Assembly: GCA_029571985.1 (NCBI GenBank)
Contig: JAKQVC010000110.1
Location: 1 to 64,000 of the forward strand
Source: Bacteroidota bacterium
Lineage (GTDB): Bacteria; Bacteroidota; Bacteroidia; Chitinophagales; BACL12
Length of the DNA stretch: 64,000 bases
Direction of reading: 5' to 3'
The notes below the pieces were generated by a model. That model had not been told where the DNA came from and ran no database searches. It worked only from the letters and a program-made list of their open reading frames with translations. The position numbers and the translations under genes are program-made. Numbering within the stretch: position 1 is the stretch's first letter; each line of letters begins with the position of its first letter. This document shows positions 1-7,177 of this stretch, piece by piece.

Positions 1-1
1 C

Positions 2-178
2 AATACCACCTTTCACCTGCGCATAACAAATGCAGCCGGTATACTTGTTTACAATAATCCTGAGTATAAAAATAATCAACAAGTCAACTTACTGGATATA
101 CCGGCGGGGCTCTATCAATACTCAATAAACAATGCAGATAATTTCCATCAATCGGGTTCTTTCGTGAAAATTGAATGA
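2..178 (+). CDS. C-terminal fragment of a T9SS-sorted protein (5' end outside window)
   Basis: An open frame enters from the left edge and ends at a TGA, giving 58 residues. It has the rhythm of a type A T9SS C-terminal sorting domain: a strand (TTFHLRITNAAG), a hydrophobic turn (LLDIPAGLY), and a short final strand ending in VKIE. By family knowledge this domain directs outer-membrane translocation and is cleaved or used for surface anchoring. The catalytic or binding part lies outside the window, so the function is unknown. The stop codon directly abuts the repeat patch that follows. The frame is clear; the family call rests on a short stretch. Confidence 0.7.
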   Translation, partial: NTTFHLRITNAAGILVYNNPEYKNNQQVNLLDIPAGLYQYSINNADNFHQSGSFVKIE

Positions 179-180
179 GA

Positions 181-313
181 GGTGAGTGCCTGCTATGAAG
201 TGAAGATTTTCGCAGCGCAGCGGAGAATAGATTCTACTTCATAGGTGAGTGCCTGCTATGAAGTGAAGATTTTCGCAGCGCAGCGGAGAAAAGATTCTAC
301 TTCATAGGTGAGT
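181..313. repeat. 63-bp tandem duplication (two copies plus 7 bp)
   Basis: Two copies of a 63-bp unit start at 181 and 244 and differ at one base (GAGAATAG versus GAGAAAAG). The first 7 bases of a third copy follow at 307. Each unit begins GGTGAGTGCC, contains ATGAAGT near its start and ACTTCAT at its end (an imperfect hairpin), and has a CGCAGCGCAGCGG core. It begins two bases after a TGA stop codon. There is no coding potential. Confidence 0.9.
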
Positions 314-433
314 CGTGAAATGAGTAGTGCGACTTTGTCGCAGTGTGATTTAATATCATCGTATTTAGCTCTGCTTTCGACGAAGTCGATTACCTGCATT
401 CGTCTCACTACTCACTACCCACTACTCACTACC
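307..433. repeat. MITE-like intergenic repeat element, copy 1
   Basis: This element is bounded by GTGAGT-type sequence on the left and, on the right (395-433), by TGCATTCGTCTCACTAC followed by several CACTAC units. It contains two small hairpins (GCGACtttGTCGC and TCGACgaaGTCGA). Read on the minus strand, the right arm has the same order as the element at 61584-61729: GTAGTGAGTAGTG units, then GAC(A/G)AATGCA, then a hairpin. Bases 179-480 hold only this and the preceding duplication; no gene was seen. Confidence 0.6.
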
Positions 434-480
434 TTTTCGAAGTATGCTGTTGATGTGATATTATTTCAGGAGAAAACAAA

Positions 481-858
481 TCACCTCATCCTATCCATCG
501 ACCTCACCAAATCTTCATCTTTTTTGATGTTATATCTGGCTAGTAGAGCGCATAGTATAATGGCAACCGGTACACCGATGATTACAGGTAATTGCAGGTT
601 TTCGCCTTCGGTGCGCACGTAAGCGAATAATCCCAGCACCAAAGCGAGCATCATTGTGGTTATACAGAACCGCATTTGCACTTTGCGGTCTTTATACATG
701 GCAATAATAAAACCTTGCAATAAGGCGATGCCGATGGCTACGGCTGCAGCAAAAATATTATCCTTGCCCTGTACACCATCAGCAATATCAAGAAACAAGA
801 AAGCTACAGCTATAATACCTGCTAATACGAGAAATACGGTTTGAATACGTTGCCACAT
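481..858 (-). CDS. DUF4293 family membrane protein
   Basis: A 125-residue protein starting MWQRIQTVFL, the typical opening of DUF4293 proteins of Bacteroidota. Four hydrophobic segments (about residues 5-22, 36-54, 62-80 and 90-108) indicate an integral inner-membrane protein with a charged C-terminal tail (KKDEDLVRSMDRMR). The function is unknown. The open frame extends 12 codons further upstream, but the ATG at 858 fits the family length and lies just downstream of a TATCTTTG promoter element. It is divergent from truA. Confidence 0.8.
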   Translation of the reverse strand: MWQRIQTVFLVLAGIIAVAFLFLDIADGVQGKDNIFAAAVAIGIALLQGFIIAMYKDRKVQMRFCITTMMLALVLGLFAYVRTEGENLQLPVIIGVPVAIILCALLARYNIKKDEDLVRSMDRMR

Positions 859-876
859 ATAGGGTTCAATTTGACA

Positions 877-884
877 CAAAGATA
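877..884 (-). promoter_or_regulatory. -7 element (TATCTTTG) for the DUF4293 gene
   Basis: On the minus strand the sequence reads TATCTTTG, matching the Bacteroidota -7 consensus TAnnTTTG, 18 bases before the ATG at 858. No clear -33 TTG is present at the usual 19-21 base spacing. Confidence 0.5.
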
Positions 885-904
885 GGCATACCAACCAATT
901 CCCC

Positions 905-912
905 TACCTTTG
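905..912 (+). promoter_or_regulatory. -7 element (TACCTTTG) for truA
   Basis: A perfect TAnnTTTG match ends only 4 bases before the truA ATG, so the transcript would be leaderless or nearly so. It lies in the short divergent region shared with the DUF4293 promoter. Confidence 0.55.
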
Positions 913-916
913 CATC

Positions 917-1654
917 ATGCGCTATTTTGCAGAAATTGCTTACCGGGGCACCCATTATGTTGGCTGGCAGGTTCAACCGAATGGCATCAGCGTGCAGGAA
1001 ACAATCAACAAGTGCCTCCGGACCATACTCCGCGATGAAGCTATCGCCTGTGTCGGATGTGGTCGCACGGATGCAGGTGTGCATGCCACGCAGTTTTATT
1101 TGCACTTCGATACCAGTACAGTATTGCCGGAAAATTTCCTCCTGCGCATCAATACCGTGTTACCTGACGATATCGCTTTTATTCGTCATTTCCCTGTTGC
1201 CGAAAATGCACACACCAGATTCGATGCTACTTTGCGCGCATACGAATATGTCATTTCCTTTGAAAAAGATGCTTTTGGGCCCGACAGAGTATTATGGCGT
1301 CATTTCCGCGATCTGGATTTTGAACTACTGCAGGCCTGTTGTGAGGTGATGAAAAAATACAATGATTTCCCCTCCTTCTGTAAAAGCAAACAAGGTTCGA
1401 AAACAACAATCGTGAACCTGCAGGAAATTTATTGGCGAAAGGAAAGCGATACCTACATTTTATATATCAGCGCCGATCGATTTATTCGGGGCATGGTACG
1501 TTTAGTTGTTGGCGCCATGATACAGGTAGCCAGAGGTAAAATGACATTGGAGGAATTTGAAAGCGGTATTAAACGCGGCGAACGATTAAAACTGGCATTA
1601 AGTGCACCGGCACATGGGTTGTATTTAATTGCTGTTAAATACCCGTACGTATAA
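917..1654 (+). CDS. truA: tRNA pseudouridine(38-40) synthase TruA
   Basis: A 245-residue protein with the TruA signature GCGRTDAGVHA at residues 47-57; D52 is the expected catalytic aspartate. The N-terminal strand MRYFAEIAYRGT and the C-terminal segment FIRGMVRLVVGAMI are also typical. The enzyme isomerises uridines 38-40 of the tRNA anticodon arm in the cytoplasm. The length is normal for the family. The ATG at 917 directly follows a TACCTTTG promoter element. The gene converges on the uvrD-type helicase, with only 7 bases between the stop codons. Confidence 0.96.
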   Translation: MRYFAEIAYRGTHYVGWQVQPNGISVQETINKCLRTILRDEAIACVGCGRTDAGVHATQFYLHFDTSTVLPENFLLRINTVLPDDIAFIRHFPVAENAHTRFDATLRAYEYVISFEKDAFGPDRVLWRHFRDLDFELLQACCEVMKKYNDFPSFCKSKQGSKTTIVNLQEIYWRKESDTYILYISADRFIRGMVRLVVGAMIQVARGKMTLEEFESGIKRGERLKLALSAPAHGLYLIAVKYPYV

Positions 1655-1661
1655 ATTCCGC

Positions 1662-3950
1662 TTACTGCACAATAGACAATTTGGCAAATTTGAGCAGCAA
1701 TTTCTTTTGCCCGCTTTTATCAAAGTTAATGGTAGCCATTAATCCTTCATTTTGCCCTTCCATTGCTGCAATGCGACCAAAGCCGAACTTTTGATGTTCT
1801 ACCTGCATACCTACTTTTAATTCTTCCGGAAAAGCTGCCTGAAAAGTAGCAGATGGCGCATGCACATATTGTTGAACAGGTGCAACCGGTTTCGCCTTTG
1901 TTATAGGTGTGGCATCATATTGTTTCGAAGGTTTTTCGTCCTGCCACTTATTGCGGTTATACCCTACATAAGTGAGCAAATTTTGCGGTATCTCCTCCAG
2001 AAACCGGCTTGGTTCACAATATTCGAGGTTGCCAAATTTATACCGCGTAGCAGCGTGTGTGATGGTGAGTTTTTGCTCGGCACGCGTTACGGCCACATAA
2101 AACAATCGCCTTTCTTCTTCCAATTCCTCTCGTGAATTAACGGACATGCCGCTTGGAAATAAATTTTCTTCCATCCCCACCACAAACACACTTTTAAATT
2201 CAAGTCCTTTCGCTGCGTGAACCGTCATCAGCTTAACCGTTTCATCCTCATTACCCTCCTGATCGGCATCTGTGAGCAATACCACTTCTTGTAAATAAGT
2301 AGCCAGATTTTTTGCCGGTTGTTCCGCTTCCTGAGGCAGTAATTCCTGATAAAACGGAGAATTTACTTCATCCGGACTCACAAATTCTTTAATAGAGTTC
2401 AATAATTCCTGTACGTTTTCATATCGGCTTAATCCTTCAACACTTTGATCATTATACAATTCTTTCAGGATGCCTGTTGATTTCGCCACATGACTGGCCA
2501 CTTCAAATGCATCTTTTGTTTCCATCATGGCACGGAAACTATTAATCATGGTAACGAAATCGCTGAACAATTTTCTGGTGCCGGCATTAAATGGCAGTAA
2601 ATCGACATTTTCGGCCATCGTCCACAAACTTTTTTCATTATCTGCAGCGTAAACAGTCAGTTTTTCGAAAGAAGTTTTGCCGATTCCGCGCGCGGGATAA
2701 TTGATTACACGCCGGAAAGATTCTTCATCATGTGGATTTACCGTAAGTTTTAAATAGGCGATTAAGTCTTTTATTTCCTTGCGTTGATAAAAAGACAAGC
2801 CACCATAAATACGATAAGGAATATTGAGTCTGCGCAATGCTTCTTCAAAAGAACGGCTTTGCGCATTGGTGCGATATAAAATAGCAAATTCACCATTTTT
2901 AAAATGGTCGCGCATGCGTTGTTCGAAAATGACATCCGCCACCATTTTGCCCTCTTCATTATCACTCATGGCACGAATAACCTTAATGGTATCACCTTCG
3001 GTATTGTCAGTCCAGATTTTCTTTTCGAGTTGATGGCGGTTTTTGCTGATGATATTATTGGCCGCCTCCACAATCACTTTTGTACTGCGATAATTTTGTT
3101 CGAGCCTATAGGTAACCACTTCCGGAAAATCCTTTTCAAAATTGAGGATATTCGCAATATTGGCTCCGCGGAAGGCATAGATACTTTGCGCATCATCACC
3201 TACAACGGCAATATTCTGAAACACATCCGCAATGCGGCGCACGATAGCATATTGCAGGAAGTTGGTATCCTGAAACTCATCGATCATCACATATTTAAAC
3301 CGGTGCTGATATTTATACAAGGCATCCGGAAAGCGTTCGAACAATTCGTGTGTTTTCAGCAATAAATCATCAAAGTCCATAGCGCCGGCACGAAAACATC
3401 GCTTGGCATATTGCTTATACACTTCTGCCATTTTCGGACGACCGTTGGCTTCATCCTCTGCTAAAAAATCGGCGTTATTGGCATAGGCATCCGGGCCAAT
3501 TAAATTATTTTTTGAGATAGAAATACGATATAACACATAGCCCGGTTTATAGAGCTTGTCGTTTAATCCCATTTCTTTCACAATATTTTTCAGCAAATTT
3601 TTTGCATCCTCTGTATCATAAATAGTGAAATTGGAGGGATACCCCAATTTTTCAGCTTCACCGCGCAAAATGCGGCTGAATACACTATGAAAAGTACCCA
3701 TCCACAAACTTCTTGCATCGCCACCCATCACCCGTTCGATACGATTTTTCATTTCGCGGGCGGCTTTATTGGTAAAGGTCAGCGACAGGATAGAAAAGGG
3801 GTCTACACCCTCCTGCATCAGATAAGCCACCCTGTAGGTAAGTACACGTGTTTTACCGGAGCCGGGTCCGGCAATAATCATGGTTGGTCCGTTTATATGT
3901 GTAACGGCTGCGCGCTGCGCCTCATTCAATGCATCCAGAAAACTGCTCAC
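1662..3950 (-). CDS. pcrA: ATP-dependent DNA helicase, UvrD/PcrA type
   Basis: A 762-residue superfamily 1A helicase. Visible motifs are the Q-motif region LNEAQRAAV, Walker A AGPGSGKT (residues 27-34), motif II IDEFQDTN, motif III VGDDAQSIYAFRGA, motif IV YRLEQNYRST, motif V TVHAAKGLEF and motif VI EERRLFYVAVTRA. The C-terminal approximately 60 residues (VGMQVEHQKFGFGRI) form the Tudor-like PcrA/UvrD tail. It acts in nucleotide excision and mismatch repair and in displacing RNA polymerase. The start is a GTG that falls 4 bases after a TAAATTTG promoter element; no in-frame ATG gives a family-like N-terminus. Confidence 0.95.
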   Translation of the reverse strand: MSSFLDALNEAQRAAVTHINGPTMIIAGPGSGKTRVLTYRVAYLMQEGVDPFSILSLTFTNKAAREMKNRIERVMGGDARSLWMGTFHSVFSRILRGEAEKLGYPSNFTIYDTEDAKNLLKNIVKEMGLNDKLYKPGYVLYRISISKNNLIGPDAYANNADFLAEDEANGRPKMAEVYKQYAKRCFRAGAMDFDDLLLKTHELFERFPDALYKYQHRFKYVMIDEFQDTNFLQYAIVRRIADVFQNIAVVGDDAQSIYAFRGANIANILNFEKDFPEVVTYRLEQNYRSTKVIVEAANNIISKNRHQLEKKIWTDNTEGDTIKVIRAMSDNEEGKMVADVIFEQRMRDHFKNGEFAILYRTNAQSRSFEEALRRLNIPYRIYGGLSFYQRKEIKDLIAYLKLTVNPHDEESFRRVINYPARGIGKTSFEKLTVYAADNEKSLWTMAENVDLLPFNAGTRKLFSDFVTMINSFRAMMETKDAFEVASHVAKSTGILKELYNDQSVEGLSRYENVQELLNSIKEFVSPDEVNSPFYQELLPQEAEQPAKNLATYLQEVVLLTDADQEGNEDETVKLMTVHAAKGLEFKSVFVVGMEENLFPSGMSVNSREELEEERRLFYVAVTRAEQKLTITHAATRYKFGNLEYCEPSRFLEEIPQNLLTYVGYNRNKWQDEKPSKQYDATPITKAKPVAPVQQYVHAPSATFQAAFPEELKVGMQVEHQKFGFGRIAAMEGQNEGLMATINFDKSGQKKLLLKFAKLSIVQ

Positions 3951-3954
3951 GGTA

Positions 3955-3962
3955 CAAATTTA
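3955..3962 (-). promoter_or_regulatory. -7 element (TAAATTTG) for the helicase gene
   Basis: The minus strand reads TAAATTTG, ending 4 bases before the GTG start at 3950. This is a second case in the window of a promoter element almost touching the start codon. Confidence 0.45.
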
Positions 3963-4055
3963 ACGAAAGGGCAAGAGAATTATGCCATCGACTGCAATCC
4001 GTGTCGGTGCATAAAGTGCGGCATGCGAATGACCGGAGGGAACTGATGATAATGA

Positions 4056-4087
4056 AAAGGGATGCACATTTGATTGCGCATCCCTTT
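4056..4087 (-). terminator. Hairpin downstream of the glycine-rich T9SS gene
   Basis: A 10-bp perfect stem (AAAGGGATGC / GCATCCCTTT) with a 12-base loop lies 17 bases past the stop of the gene at 4105. On the minus strand a short run of T follows, consistent with a rho-independent terminator. Confidence 0.6.
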
Positions 4088-4104
4088 AAAGTAATGTTAC
4101 TCTT

Positions 4105-5280
4105 TTATTGTTTGATGAATAGTTTTCTGCATGTTGCCGAACCATCATAGACAGCAACATAATATACACCATCAGGCAGGTTTCCTACAAATAATTGCGT
4201 GTCCGTAAATGTGCTTAACAGTTGTCCATTTGAACTGTGCAATTCGAAAAAATAATTTCCGTCAGCAGGTACGCTGAGTTCAATAAAACTGGTAGCCGGA
4301 TTTGGGTGAAGCGAAACTGTTCGACTTAACAAATCATCTACATTTTGGATAATTACTTCCACGAATTGACATGCTGAAGTATCTATGCAAAAACCATCAT
4401 CTATAATAACAGCATAACTACCTGTTTCAGTAACTGTGTACGATTGCTCTGTAGCACCGGGAATAATACTTCCATCTGCACAATTTATCCATTGATAAGT
4501 AGCGCCTTCCTGTTCAGCAGATAAACCATATTCCATATTGCTGATGACGTTGGTATTTATAGCGCACCATGAGATAAGGCAATATCCGCCCGCCCCATTT
4601 GCAGGTGCCCCGCCATTACCATTACCACCACCTCCACCGCCATAAACGGCACCTGGAGCAGCTGGATCTGTCACATTACAAAAATCATCTGTAAATCCTG
4701 CGCCCTTTCCACCATTGCCACCGGGTGCACCACCACTGAGACCGCCATCACCGCCGGGTGTATGACAGATACCTGTCCAAGCAATTGTATTACCGCCATT
4801 CAACCCATTTCCGGCAGGACCTGAGGCACCACCGCCGCCGCCACCGAAATAGGTGTAATAGCCACCACCTCCGGCTCCACCGCTATAATTTGCCACATTA
4901 CCACCAGCACCTACTCCACCAGCTCCTCCGCCTCCAATTTCAGGATTGGGTACTGAAATACCGTTTTCGCCTCCTGTTGCTGCTAAAAAACCTTCTGCTG
5001 TTGTAGTACCGGCAAGGGCGCCTGATCCTGGTATGCCAATTATGATATTAATGGTTTGGCCGGGTTCAACAGTATAATTTCCACTGGCATAGCCGCCACC
5101 GCCGCCACCGCCCGTGCCATTATATCCACCTGATCCGCCGGCGCCTACCGCTTCAATAAATATTTCAGTCACACCATCCGGTACTGTAAAAGAGCCATTT
5201 GCTATAAATTCCTGACTGCCCGATTGTGCGAATACAGGTAATGAAAACAAACAACAAATGATCAAGTAGAATTTTTTCAT
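4105..5280 (-). CDS. Secreted glycine-rich protein with T9SS sorting domain
   Basis: A 391-residue protein. It has a signal peptide MKKFYLIICCLFSLPVFAQ, then about 215 residues of glycine-rich repeats (GGGGAGGVGAGG type, including IFIEAVGAGGSGG typical of the glycine-rich domain of surface proteins). An Ig-like segment with YQWINCADGSIIPGA follows, and then a T9SS type A sorting domain from about residue 315 (LHPNPATSFIELSV to the final KLFIKQ). It is expected on the cell surface or released; a binding or adhesive role is inference only. A 13-base stretch containing TATCTTTA upstream is shared with the T9SS gene at 52117. Confidence 0.85.
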   Translation of the reverse strand: MKKFYLIICCLFSLPVFAQSGSQEFIANGSFTVPDGVTEIFIEAVGAGGSGGYNGTGGGGGGGYASGNYTVEPGQTINIIIGIPGSGALAGTTTAEGFLAATGGENGISVPNPEIGGGGAGGVGAGGNVANYSGGAGGGGYYTYFGGGGGGASGPAGNGLNGGNTIAWTGICHTPGGDGGLSGGAPGGNGGKGAGFTDDFCNVTDPAAPGAVYGGGGGGNGNGGAPANGAGGYCLISWCAINTNVISNMEYGLSAEQEGATYQWINCADGSIIPGATEQSYTVTETGSYAVIIDDGFCIDTSACQFVEVIIQNVDDLLSRTVSLHPNPATSFIELSVPADGNYFFELHSSNGQLLSTFTDTQLFVGNLPDGVYYVAVYDGSATCRKLFIKQ

Positions 5281-5297
5281 AGTTCAGGTTTAGTCAT

Positions 5298-5305
5298 TAA
5301 AGATA
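5298..5305 (-). promoter_or_regulatory. Weak -7-like element (TATCTTTA)
   Basis: The minus strand reads AGCCTATCTTTA, 17 bases before the ATG at 5280. It differs from TAnnTTTG at the last base, but the same 12 bases recur before the T9SS gene ending at 53412, which makes a shared promoter type plausible. Confidence 0.35.
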
Positions 5306-5324
5306 GGCTAAAGTTTGCAGGCAT

Positions 5325-6032
5325 TTATTCATCTTTTGTAAACACACGACCTATTAACATCACCAGAAACAATACGCCCCAAACCGATTCAATAAGTGCC
5401 AGGTTGCGAAATACATGCGATGTAGCAGTATATACACTGCCTGTGCCGGAGAGGCTGCACAAACTAAAATAAAGTGCTTCAGCATACGATTCGTAGCCGG
5501 GGGAGAGTTGCACACCAAGTGCTGTATGATCAATTAATAAAAACAATTCGTAAAAACTGGCCCAGCCAATGGCAATAAGCAGATAAACTGCTGTTGAGCC
5601 CCAAAGCCTATCTTTTAAGGAAAGTTTATCTAAATAAATATCCTGTAGTCCTAAACCGATCATATAACATTCCAGTGCACACAGGAGGATATGCACGGTA
5701 AAGAGCAAAGGAATATAAGCCGCCCCGATAGAAAAAAACGGATTCAGCGCAACAACGGAACATGCTGCAATAACCCATATCCAAACGGCCAGAAATTTTC
5801 TTATAGCTAAATTAGGCTGGAGGTGTTTACCGAGTTCATATAAAATAATCAAATAAAGTGCTTCTGGTATAAGCAGCATACCACGAACGGGGGCACCATC
5901 ATCAGCCATTCCCAGCCAAGTAGCAAAATCGCCCATCAGCAAAACACAGAAAATCAGTAGTATTTCAACGACTGCTACCTGTCTGTAATTCTTTTCAGGG
6001 AGCTGAAACGCCCTAAGGGGTTTGATGGCCAT
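5325..6032 (-). CDS. Membrane protein resembling a two-pore-helix ion channel, degenerate filter
   Basis: A 235-residue protein with about six hydrophobic segments (near residues 20-36, 50-68, 82-98, 104-125, 148-166 and 212-230). The last part, ALYFSLCSLSGTGSV followed by a final helix, has the layout of an Ion_trans_2 pore module (outer helix, pore helix, filter, inner helix). The filter is GTGSVY rather than TVGYGD, so potassium selectivity is not expected. It could instead be an unrelated membrane protein. It starts MAIKPLRAFQ; it is followed downstream by the glycine-rich T9SS gene, with no evident functional link. Confidence 0.55.
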   Translation of the reverse strand: MAIKPLRAFQLPEKNYRQVAVVEILLIFCVLLMGDFATWLGMADDGAPVRGMLLIPEALYLIILYELGKHLQPNLAIRKFLAVWIWVIAACSVVALNPFFSIGAAYIPLLFTVHILLCALECYMIGLGLQDIYLDKLSLKDRLWGSTAVYLLIAIGWASFYELFLLIDHTALGVQLSPGYESYAEALYFSLCSLSGTGSVYTATSHVFRNLALIESVWGVLFLVMLIGRVFTKDE

Positions 6033-6129
6033 GGACTAAAAATAGCTTATTTGTATGACAAAATTATTATGCACCAAATCGCTTGATACACAAAATAGTT
6101 AGCCGGGAAATGCAATTTTCTCCCGCAGA

Positions 6130-6207
6130 TGTACGCAGAGTTGCGCAGAGAAATGCCTGTATTCATCTGCGTTTATCTGCGGGATCTGCGGGAAACCATT
6201 TTTTGCC
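6130..6207. repeat. CTGCGG-type dispersed repeat, copy 1
   Basis: Begins TGTACGCAGAGTTGCG, contains ATTCATCTGCGT and GATCTGCGGGAAA, and ends in TTTTTTGCC. It recurs at 6559-6638 in the same orientation with scattered mismatches. This kind of CGCAGATNNACGCAGA sequence is widespread in intergenic DNA of environmental bacteria. There are no credible genes between 6033 and 6802. Confidence 0.8.
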
Positions 6208-6214
6208 AGGATGG

Positions 6215-6281
6215 AATTCAAAGTGTCGACGTGTCGATGTGCCGACGTGTCGACGTATCAAATGCATTAAACCCCAGAGGG
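6215..6281. repeat. 67-bp GTGTCGACG-rich repeat, copy 1
   Basis: Begins AATTCAAAGTGTCGACG and ends in a CCCCAGAGGG block. It recurs with a single mismatch 158 bp downstream at 6373-6439. Internally it has short direct repeats of GTGTCGA and CGACGTGTCGACG, which themselves form self-complementary pieces. Confidence 0.88.
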
Positions 6282-6292
6282 ACGACACAACT

Positions 6293-6336
6293 GCTTATTT
6301 CGAAGCGCCAAATCTGATTCAATTATTATTTCAGGA
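6293..6336. repeat. 44-bp repeat, copy 1
   Basis: Begins GCTTATTTCGAAGCGCC and ends TTTCAGGA. It recurs at 6505-6548 with one mismatch. Together with its neighbours it forms a nested mosaic in which the order A-B-C...B...C-A is visible. Confidence 0.88.
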
Positions 6337-6372
6337 AACGGTAAGGCGGTGATTCGGGAAGTTGCGAGAAAA

Positions 6373-6439
6373 AATTCAAAGTGTCGACGTGTCGATGTGC
6401 CGACGTGTCGACGTATCAAATGCATTAAGCCCCAGAGGG
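6373..6439. repeat. 67-bp GTGTCGACG-rich repeat, copy 2
   Basis: Second copy of 6215-6281, same orientation, with one mismatch (ATTAAG versus ATTAAA). It is followed by GGCGACACA. A related CCCCATAGGGGCGGCACA block occurs at 6484-6501. Confidence 0.88.
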
Positions 6440-6504
6440 GGCGACACACCCACTAACAAGCACGCACAGCACTAAAACAAAAGCCCCATAGGGGCGGCAC
6501 AACG

Positions 6505-6548
6505 GCTTATATCGAAGCGCCAAATCTGATTCAATTATTATTTCAGGA
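6505..6548. repeat. 44-bp repeat, copy 2
   Basis: Second copy of 6293-6336, same orientation, with one mismatch (TTATAT versus TTATTT). It directly precedes the second copy of the CTGCGG-type repeat. Confidence 0.88.
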
Positions 6549-6558
6549 CAGGTGGAGT

Positions 6559-6638
6559 TGTACGCAGAGTTGCGTAGAGATAATTCCTGCATTCATCTGC
6601 GTGCATCTGCGGAATCTGCGGGAAAGCTTTTTTTTGCC
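6559..6638. repeat. CTGCGG-type dispersed repeat, copy 2
   Basis: Second copy of 6130-6207. It is followed at 6636-6660 by GCCGGGAAGACGGTGAGTCGG, a sequence type that recurs near 16071 and 43810 next to other repeat patches. Confidence 0.8.
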
Positions 6639-6802
6639 GGGAAGACGGTGAGTCGGGAAGTATATGCGGTATGCACGTATGGGAAAAGGTGGAAATGCTA
6701 AAAATTTGTCGCAAAAGATTAATCCAAATTGGTGGAGATTTGTTGTACCAAAATACGCAATTCAATTCCATGAGCGTTATGCATAATAATCAATCCACCT
6801 AC

Positions 6803-7147
6803 ATGTTAAGAGGAGCATTTTTTAGACCTCTCCTGATTATCACACTCACTATTTTTACATGCAGTAGTTGCTCGAAAGGTTTAGGTAAATGCGATGCGAC
6901 AACAGACTGCACCGTTGTTACCTTTTCGGGTACGATTCAGCCACTTGCCGAAAGCAAATGTGCCATTAGTGGTTGCCACAGTGGTAGTTTCGATTCGTAT
7001 AGCAACCTTTCATCCCTGGCTGAAAACGGAGATTTATTTCAACAAGTCATTGAAACCGAAAACATGCCCGATGGCAATGTTTCGATGAGTTGTGAAGAGC
7101 GCGCGCAATTCCAATGCTGGATAGATGCCGGTGCGCCAAATAATTAA
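6803..7147 (+). CDS. Small lipoprotein with a CX4CH heme-type motif
   Basis: A 114-residue protein starting MLRGAFFRPLLIITLTIFTC, a lipoprotein signal with candidate lipid cysteines at residues 20 or 23. The mature part contains FSGTIQPLAESKCAISGCH; C53 and C58 with H59 form a CX4CH motif like that of some multiheme cytochromes and of cytochrome-like domains that usually carry CXXCH. MPDG and a second Cys pair (MSCEERAQFQCWIDAGAP) match the C-terminal part of such domains, in which the Met in ENMPDG is a possible axial ligand. A longer open frame begins at 6671, but the ATG at 6803 gives a proper signal. Periplasmic electron transfer is inference. Confidence 0.7.
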   Translation: MLRGAFFRPLLIITLTIFTCSSCSKGLGKCDATTDCTVVTFSGTIQPLAESKCAISGCHSGSFDSYSNLSSLAENGDLFQQVIETENMPDGNVSMSCEERAQFQCWIDAGAPNN

Positions 7148-7177
7148 TAGGATAAGCAGGAAACCTGTGCCGGCAAT

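Noticed and set aside
308-622. 104-residue open frame on the plus strand
   Set aside because: It spans the MITE-like repeat and runs antisense into the DUF4293 gene; composition is repeat-derived.
4758-5006. His/Arg-rich plus-strand frame
   Set aside because: It is the antisense shadow of the GGN/GGT codons of the glycine-rich T9SS protein.
6215-6439. Possible CRISPR or tandem array
   Set aside because: Only two long copies with unequal surroundings, no series of regularly spaced short repeats and no cas genes.
6083-6449. Short frames on both strands in the repeat mosaic
   Set aside because: They consist of repeat units and have no start signal or protein-like composition.
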